Assembly (NCBI RefSeq): GCF_011008565.1
Contig: NZ_JAAIWK010000023.1
Span: forward strand, 1 to 60,477
DNA: 60,477 bases
Reading direction: 5' to 3'
DNA from: Heyndrickxia ginsengihumi
Lineage (GTDB): Bacteria; Bacillota; Bacilli; Bacillales; Bacillaceae_C
In this document: piece by piece, positions 55,338 to 60,477 of the stretch
How the letters are laid out: each line of letters opens with the position of its first letter
How positions within the stretch are numbered: the first letter of the stretch is position 1
The notes under the pieces: generated by a model
What the model was told of the DNA's origin: nothing
What the model saw: the letters and a program-made list of their open reading frames with translations, nothing else
Databases searched by the model: none
Translations under genes and position numbers: made by a program

Positions 55338-57785
55338 TTATTTTGCTGTTACGGATTCTTTTGCATCGGAAGAAATAACGAAGTCGCCATTTTGGTAATC
55401 AACGGTTACACGTTGACCCTCTTTTACAGTTCCTTTTAACATTTCTTCTGATAAACGATCTTCAATATTTTTCTGAAGGGATCTGCGTAAAGGTCTTGCT
55501 CCATATTCTGGATCATACCCTTTTTCTGCTATTTGTTCTTTAGCTGCATCTGTTAAGACTAACTCGATATTTCTTTCCGTTAAGCGTTTTGATAATTCTT
55601 TTGCCATCAACGTAATAATCTGATTCAAATGTTTCTTCTCTAGTGAGTGGAACACAATTGTTTCGTCGATACGATTTAAGAATTCAGGGCGAAATGCCTT
55701 TTTCAATTCTTCCAACACTTTTTCCTTCATATCTTTATAATCAGCTTCAGCATGATCTTGAACGTTAAATCCAACATATTTATTACGCTTAAGTGCATCG
55801 GCGCCAACATTAGAGGTCATGATAACAATTGTATTACTAAAATCAACCGTTCTTCCTTTAGAGTCTGTTAAACGACCATCTTCAAGCACTTGTAATAAGA
55901 TGTTAAATACATCAGGATGGGCCTTTTCAATTTCATCAAGCAGCACGACAGAATATGGTTTACGACGAACCTTCTCTGTTAACTGACCACCTTCTTCAAA
56001 GCCAACATATCCTGGAGGAGAACCGACTAAACGAGATGTAGAATGTTTCTCCATGTACTCTGACATATCAACACGAATAATTGCATCTTCATCACCAAAC
56101 ATCGCTTCTGCAAGTGCTCTAGCTAATTCAGTTTTACCTACACCTGTTGGTCCAAGGAAAATAAATGACCCAATTGGACGTTTTGGATCTTTTAATCCAG
56201 CACGGGCACGGCGAACAGCTTTTGCTACTGCAATAACAGCATCCTCTTGACCAATAACTCGAGAATGGAGAATTTCTTCAAGACGTAATAATTTTTCTGT
56301 TTCTGTTTGTGCAAGCTTAGAAACTGGTATCCCGGTCCAGCTCGCAACAACTAGTGCAATATCTTCGACAGTAACTGCACTATTCTCTTGGCCTTGTTTC
56401 TCTTTCCAAGTTTTTTTCGTTTCTTCTAATTGCTCACGTAGTTTTTGTTCTGTATCGCGTAATGAAGCTGCTTTTTCAAACTCTTGACTCTGCACAGCTG
56501 CATCTTTTTCTTTACGAACCTCTTCCAGTTTCAATTCCAATTCTTTTAAATTCGGTGGGGTTGTAAAAGAACGTAAACGTACTTTTGATCCTGCTTCATC
56601 AATTAAATCAATTGCTTTATCTGGTAAAAATCGATCAGAAATATATCGGTCAGATAATTTAACTGCCGCTTCAATCGCTTCATCTGAGATCGATACACGA
56701 TGATGCGCTTCATAGCGATCACGCAAACCTTTTAAAATTTGTATAGACTCTTCTGTTGAAGGCTCATCAACCTGAATCGGCTGAAATCTTCTTTCTAAAG
56801 CTGCATCTTTTTCAATATATTTACGATACTCATCTAAAGTAGTCGCACCAATACATTGTAATTCACCACGAGCAAGAGACGGTTTTAAAATATTCGAAGC
56901 ATCAATTGCTCCCTCTGCACCCCCAGCACCAATCAAAGTATGCAACTCATCAATAAAAAGAATAATATTGCCGGCTTGACGAATTTCATCCATGACTTTC
57001 TTCAAGCGATCCTCGAATTCACCTCGGTATTTTGTCCCCGCTACTACAGTTCCCATATCTAAAGTCATGACACGCTTGTTCCGAAGAGTTTCTGGCACTT
57101 CGTTGTTTACAATTTGTTGAGCAAGACCTTCTGCAATTGCAGTTTTACCTACACCCGGTTCACCAATTAATACCGGATTGTTTTTTGTACGACGGCTTAA
57201 TACTTCAATTACACGTTGAATCTCTTTACTACGTCCAATAACTGGATCCAAGGCATCCTCCCGTGCAATAGCCGTTAAATCTCGGGCCAAGCTATCTAAT
57301 GTTGGTGTATTGACATTCGTAGCGCCTCCGCCTTGAATGCTGCTTGACTCACTGCTTCCAAGTAATTGTAGTACCTGTTGTCTCGCCTTATTTAGACTAA
57401 CGCCGAGATTTGTTAATACGCGGGCAGCAACACCTTCACCTTCTCGAATAAGACCTAGTAAAATATGTTCTGTTCCCACATAGGAATGTCCTAGTTTACG
57501 CGCCTCATCCATAGACAACTCGATTACCTTTTTAGCTCTTGGAGTATAGTGAATGGTTTGAGCAATTTCTGAACCTGTACCAATTAAATTCTCAACTTCT
57601 TGTTGAATTTTTTCTGCACTTAAGCCTAGTCCATATAAAGCTTTGGCTGCAATTCCTTCTCCTTCTCGAACTAGACCTAATAAAATATGCTCAGTACCAA
57701 TATTATTATGTTTTAAGCGAATTGCTTCCTCTTGTGATAGAGCCAATACTTTTTGTGCCCTCTCAGTAAAACGTCCAAACATCAT
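55338..57785 (-). CDS. clpC: ClpC ATPase/unfoldase
   Basis: An 815-residue AAA+ Hsp100 partner of ClpP. Two N-domain repeats (1-145) contain [14 protein letters not shown] and [14 protein letters not shown]. First AAA domain: Walker [14 protein letters not shown]; a middle domain with a UVR-like block ([16 protein letters not shown]); second AAA domain: Walker [14 protein letters not shown]. It degrades phosphoarginine-marked and adaptor-bound proteins. Standard Bacillus length (810). CtsR-regulated. Confidence 0.99.
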   Translation of the reverse strand: MMFGRFTERAQKVLALSQEEAIRLKHNNIGTEHILLGLVREGEGIAAKALYGLGLSAEKIQQEVENLIGTGSEIAQTIHYTPRAKKVIELSMDEARKLGHSYVGTEHILLGLIREGEGVAARVLTNLGVSLNKARQQVLQLLGSSESSSIQGGGATNVNTPTLDSLARDLTAIAREDALDPVIGRSKEIQRVIEVLSRRTKNNPVLIGEPGVGKTAIAEGLAQQIVNNEVPETLRNKRVMTLDMGTVVAGTKYRGEFEDRLKKVMDEIRQAGNIILFIDELHTLIGAGGAEGAIDASNILKPSLARGELQCIGATTLDEYRKYIEKDAALERRFQPIQVDEPSTEESIQILKGLRDRYEAHHRVSISDEAIEAAVKLSDRYISDRFLPDKAIDLIDEAGSKVRLRSFTTPPNLKELELKLEEVRKEKDAAVQSQEFEKAASLRDTEQKLREQLEETKKTWKEKQGQENSAVTVEDIALVVASWTGIPVSKLAQTETEKLLRLEEILHSRVIGQEDAVIAVAKAVRRARAGLKDPKRPIGSFIFLGPTGVGKTELARALAEAMFGDEDAIIRVDMSEYMEKHSTSRLVGSPPGYVGFEEGGQLTEKVRRKPYSVVLLDEIEKAHPDVFNILLQVLEDGRLTDSKGRTVDFSNTIVIMTSNVGADALKRNKYVGFNVQDHAEADYKDMKEKVLEELKKAFRPEFLNRIDETIVFHSLEKKHLNQIITLMAKELSKRLTERNIELVLTDAAKEQIAEKGYDPEYGARPLRRSLQKNIEDRLSEEMLKGTVKEGQRVTVDYQNGDFVISSDAKESVTAK

Positions 57786-57802
57786 TTCGCCATTCCTCCT
57801 CT

Positions 57803-58873
57803 TTACTGAATCTCTTCCAGCTTCAAACGTTCTCTTATCAGTGTAGCCCTTCTAATATCCCTTTCATACGGACGAAGTGTCCTTCCAGCATATTGTTGTA
57901 AAAAACCAGGTTGTGTAATAATCATTAGCTCATTCAAAATATGTTTAGAAACATTTTGAATATAGCCTAAATCAATCCCTAATCTTACATCAGATAAGCA
58001 TTGAGCAGCTTCCTTAGTCTCCATTACCCGGCTGTATTTAAGGACACCAAGTGATCGGTAAACTCTATCTTCTAATTGTATGTTTGAAGATTGAATCAAT
58101 GCTTCTCTTGCAGATCTTTCTTGGGCAATAATTTGTTTAATAACACTCGTTAAATCTGTAACAATTTCTTCCTCTGACTTCCCTAAAGTCATTTGATTTG
58201 AGATTTGGAATATATTTCCGATAGCTTCACTGCCTTCACCATATATTCCTCTTACTACTAAGCCAAGCTGATGAATAGCTGGAATGAGACGATTCATTTG
58301 TCGAGTCAGTACAAGACCCGGTAAATGAACCATTGCTGATGCACGAATACCCGTACCCACATTTGTAGGACAACTTGTCAAATATCCTAGTTTTTCATCA
58401 AATGCATAATCAACATGCTGCTCCAACAAATCATCAATTTCCCATGCATTTTTTAATGTCTCTCTTAACTGAAGACCTGGAGAGAGACATTGAATGCGAA
58501 TATGATCTTCCTCATTTATCATAATGCTAATATCCTCATCACCTGACAAAATAACAGCAGCTTCCGGTGAGTTATTAGCCAATAGAGGGCTAATTAAATG
58601 TTTTTCTACTAAAACTCTTTTCTCCAATGATGTTAATTCATCCATCTTCAAAAATTCAAATCCCTTTATGGCTGCAATATCTTTGTCTTCTATGGCTGCT
58701 TTAACATGATTTACAATTTCCCTTGCCTCATTAAGATCAAACACTGTTGGGAAAAGATAATTTTTTAAATTCCTAGCAAGGCGAATTCTAGATGTTAATA
58801 CAATATCAGAATCAGGTCCATCATTATTCATCCATGAACTAACAGCCTCATTCAAAAAGTGTTCAATTGACAT
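57803..58873 (-). CDS. mcsB: Protein arginine kinase McsB
   Basis: A 356-residue phosphagen-kinase-like protein arginine kinase. ATP-binding arginines lie in [14 protein letters not shown]; the block [20 protein letters not shown] is the catalytic region. Arginine phosphorylation inactivates CtsR and marks substrates for ClpCP. The start overlaps the mcsA stop as TAATG, and McsA is its activator, so coupled expression fits. Length is close to B. subtilis (363). Confidence 0.97.
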   Translation of the reverse strand: MSIEHFLNEAVSSWMNNDGPDSDIVLTSRIRLARNLKNYLFPTVFDLNEAREIVNHVKAAIEDKDIAAIKGFEFLKMDELTSLEKRVLVEKHLISPLLANNSPEAAVILSGDEDISIMINEEDHIRIQCLSPGLQLRETLKNAWEIDDLLEQHVDYAFDEKLGYLTSCPTNVGTGIRASAMVHLPGLVLTRQMNRLIPAIHQLGLVVRGIYGEGSEAIGNIFQISNQMTLGKSEEEIVTDLTSVIKQIIAQERSAREALIQSSNIQLEDRVYRSLGVLKYSRVMETKEAAQCLSDVRLGIDLGYIQNVSKHILNELMIITQPGFLQQYAGRTLRPYERDIRRATLIRERLKLEEIQ

Positions 58874-59418
58874 TACTCATCGCCTCCCTTATCAAAAGGA
58901 GTATTCTCTAAATTACGAATTTGATCACGTAATTCCGCAGCTCTTTCAAATTCCTCTTTTTCAATTGCTATCTGTAAGTCTTGTTTTAATTGCTTAATCT
59001 GTTTCTTCGTATAAATACTTCCGCCAATCCTTACTGGAATCTTCCCTTGATGTTCTACATTCTCTCCATGTAACCTTCTTAAAATTGGTATGAGCTGCTT
59101 CTGGAAAGTTTCATAACAATGAGGGCAACCAAATCTACTTATGTTTAGAAATTGATCGAAAGTCATACCACAGTGACTGCATCTTAATATTTCATCCTTT
59201 GGAGTTGCCGACTGTTTAACAACTTGTAAGGCAGGATCAAAGTTAAATAGACTTGCAAGTATATTGTCAAAAGTAAAATCAGGTTCAAAATTAAAGGAGA
59301 ACATTTCCCCCTTTTCCTGAGCACAAATTTCACAATAATGAAATTCAGTTTTTTCACCATTTATAATTTTGGTAAAATGTACTGTCGCCTTCCGTTCATT
59401 GCATTCTTGACATAGCAC
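58873..59418 (-). CDS. mcsA: McsA, activator of McsB kinase
   Basis: A 181-residue zinc-binding protein with four CxxC motifs: CQECNE, CEIC, CSHCGM and CPHC, then a C-terminal UVR motif ([18 protein letters not shown]). It activates McsB and binds ClpC. The start is GTG at 59418, preceded by GGAGGTGAG. Length matches B. subtilis McsA (185). Confidence 0.96.
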   Translation of the reverse strand: MLCQECNERKATVHFTKIINGEKTEFHYCEICAQEKGEMFSFNFEPDFTFDNILASLFNFDPALQVVKQSATPKDEILRCSHCGMTFDQFLNISRFGCPHCYETFQKQLIPILRRLHGENVEHQGKIPVRIGGSIYTKKQIKQLKQDLQIAIEKEEFERAAELRDQIRNLENTPFDKGGDE

Positions 59419-59436
59419 GTCTTCTCACCTCCGATG

Positions 59437-59898
59437 CTATTTGTATTTTAAAGTTGTCAACATTGATTTTAATATTCTAGCCCTCAATTCATCCCTCTCA
59501 GGCAACTCGCAATATAAAACTGAACGATCCATCACACTCAACATGATCTTTGCTTCTCTTTCAGTGATTACCTCTTCTTCTAGTAATCGAACAATAACGT
59601 CTTCTGCATTAGATTGGGAAATACGGTTATTCACCAGCATCATCAAATGCTCAATTAATTCAGCTTGATTTTCAGGCTTCACTTTTATAATGCGAATATA
59701 TCCACCACCGCCTCTTTTACTCTCAACAATATACCCTCTTTCGATCGTAAAACGTGTATTGATGACATAATTTATTTGTGATGGAACACATTGAAATTTA
59801 TTAGCAATTTCATTCCTTTTGATTTCTAAAATTTCATTATCATTCATTTCTAAAATTCTTTTTAAGTAATTTTCAATAATATCCGATATATTTTTCAT
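59437..59898 (-). CDS. ctsR: Heat-shock repressor CtsR
   Basis: A 153-residue dimeric repressor. The winged-helix DNA-binding domain (1-70) has IANKFQCVPSQINYVINTRF and the Gly-rich wing SKRGGGGYIRI, which is the heat sensor and McsB target. The C-terminal dimerisation domain is helical. The ATG at 59898 follows GGAGGTGG; a GTG at 59907 lies in that ribosome binding site. It represses its own operon through the adjoining operator. Confidence 0.97.
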   Translation of the reverse strand: MKNISDIIENYLKRILEMNDNEILEIKRNEIANKFQCVPSQINYVINTRFTIERGYIVESKRGGGGYIRIIKVKPENQAELIEHLMMLVNNRISQSNAEDVIVRLLEEEVITEREAKIMLSVMDRSVLYCELPERDELRARILKSMLTTLKYK

Positions 59899-59917
59899 CA
59901 AAGCCACCTCCTATCTT

Positions 59918-59940
59918 TTTGACTTTGACTATATTTGACT
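59918..59940 (-). promoter_or_regulatory. CtsR operator
   Basis: Minus strand AGTCAAATATAGTCAAA (59940-59924) matches the direct-repeat consensus RGTCAAANANRGTCAAA exactly. A third GTCAAA follows without spacer (59923-59918). It lies just downstream of the -10 box, so CtsR would block transcription initiation. Confidence 0.95.
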
Positions 59941-59943
59941 ATA

Positions 59944-59973
59944 ATTATACACGATTTGATTCACAAAATGCAA
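59944..59973 (-). promoter_or_regulatory. Sigma-A promoter for the ctsR operon
   Basis: Minus-strand TTGCAT (59968-59973), 18-bp spacer, TATAAT (59944-59949), immediately upstream of the CtsR operator. Confidence 0.85.
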
Positions 59974-60144
59974 TGATGCAACTCGTATAATTTAAGTTAA
60001 AAAATGAAAATTCAGTTTGATTCAATAATCATAAAACATGTACGCCTTACTATACAAGTATAAACTATGATAAAAATCCCTATTCATTTATAAACACTTA
60101 TTTTCTAAAATGAGTTTTCTAATGCTCAGTATTAACTTATACAA

Positions 60145-60178
60145 ATAAAAAACCACAGAGATTTCTCTGTGGTTTTTT
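60145..60178 (-). terminator. rRNA operon terminator
   Basis: Minus-strand AAAACCACAGAGA pairs perfectly with TCTCTGTGGTTTT around AA(A), followed by TTATTTG-like T-rich sequence. It closes the rRNA operon and is symmetrical enough to work in both directions. Confidence 0.93.
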
Positions 60179-60183
60179 ATTTT

Positions 60184-60300
<117 letters not shown>

Positions 60301-60379
60301 CTATTAAATTATTGAGAAGATGTTCTCTCAAAACTAGATAGGAGAAGATTGTAAACCTTAAATCATGTTTGTCTTTCAT

Positions 60380-60477
60380 TTTGGTTAAGTCCTCGATCGA
60401 TTAGTATTCGTCAGCTCCACGTGTCGCCACGCTTCCACCTCGAACCTATCTACCTGATCATCTTTCAGGGATCTTAC
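60380..60477 (-). rRNA. 23S ribosomal RNA, 3' end (partial)
   Basis: The reverse complement holds the conserved 23S tail: AGATCCCTGAAAGATGATCA near the edge and CTAATCGATCGAGGACTTAA at the 3' end. The gene runs off the right edge. A 79-bp spacer separates it from 5S, with no tRNA gene in it. Confidence 0.95.

Overview
The window is a low-GC, AT-rich Firmicute chromosome segment, almost certainly from the family Bacillaceae. It runs from the 3' end of one rRNA operon (23S and 5S, right edge) to the 5' end of the next (16S, left edge). Nearly everything is read from the minus strand, so transcription goes right to left. Gene order follows the origin-proximal region of Bacillus subtilis closely: ctsR-mcsA-mcsB-clpC-radA, yacL-ispD-ispF-gltX-cysE-cysS-mrnC-rlmB-rae1-sigH-rpmG-secE-nusG, rplKAJL-ybxB-rpoBC, the str operon (rplGB-rpsL-rpsG-fusA-tuf), the S10/spc/alpha superoperon, ecfA1-ecfA2-ecfT-truA, rplM-rpsI, then ybaK-cwlD-salA-gerD-pdaB. 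Sporulation genes (sigH, cwlD, gerD, pdaB) show a spore former. I do not assign a genus.

Right to left: (1) The heat-shock operon (60.0-55.3 kb) starts behind a strong promoter overlapped by a textbook CtsR operator and ends in a terminator after clpC. (2) 55.2-44.4 kb holds DNA repair, isoprenoid precursor, aminoacyl-tRNA synthetase, cysteine synthesis, RNA processing, sigma-H and secretion genes; cysE-cysS is preceded by a cysteine T-box. (3) 44.2-27.4 kb carries transcription elongation, ribosomal protein, RNA polymerase and elongation factor genes, with an L10 leader before rplJ. (4) 27.7-13.0 kb is the ribosomal protein superoperon, read from a near-consensus promoter. (5) 12.6-8.3 kb carries the ECF vitamin transporter module, truA, and rplM-rpsI behind an L13 leader. 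(6) 8.1-0.5 kb is the variable end: a small unrecognised peptide gene, a LysP-type permease, a SodF-type superoxide dismutase and the sporulation/germination cluster.

The departures from the expected gene order are the most informative part. Where map (methionine aminopeptidase) should lie between adk and infA there is a clearly decayed map relic with stops and frameshifts. disA (diadenylate cyclase) is missing between radA and yacL and only a 33-codon ORF with a good ribosome binding site is left there. kbaA is missing between gerD and pdaB, where a Bacillus-type intergenic repeat is found. A 55-codon peptide gene with a perfect Shine-Dalgarno sequence and a Cys-Gly-Gly-Leu C-terminus lies upstream of the permease.

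Several untranslated regions carry structures that could regulate expression: a 12-bp hairpin over the cwlD ribosome binding site, a terminator-like hairpin between rplK and rplA, another in the nusG leader, one in the rpoB leader, and a long hairpin system ahead of ecfA1. I found no CRISPR array, insertion sequence, prophage or tRNA gene.
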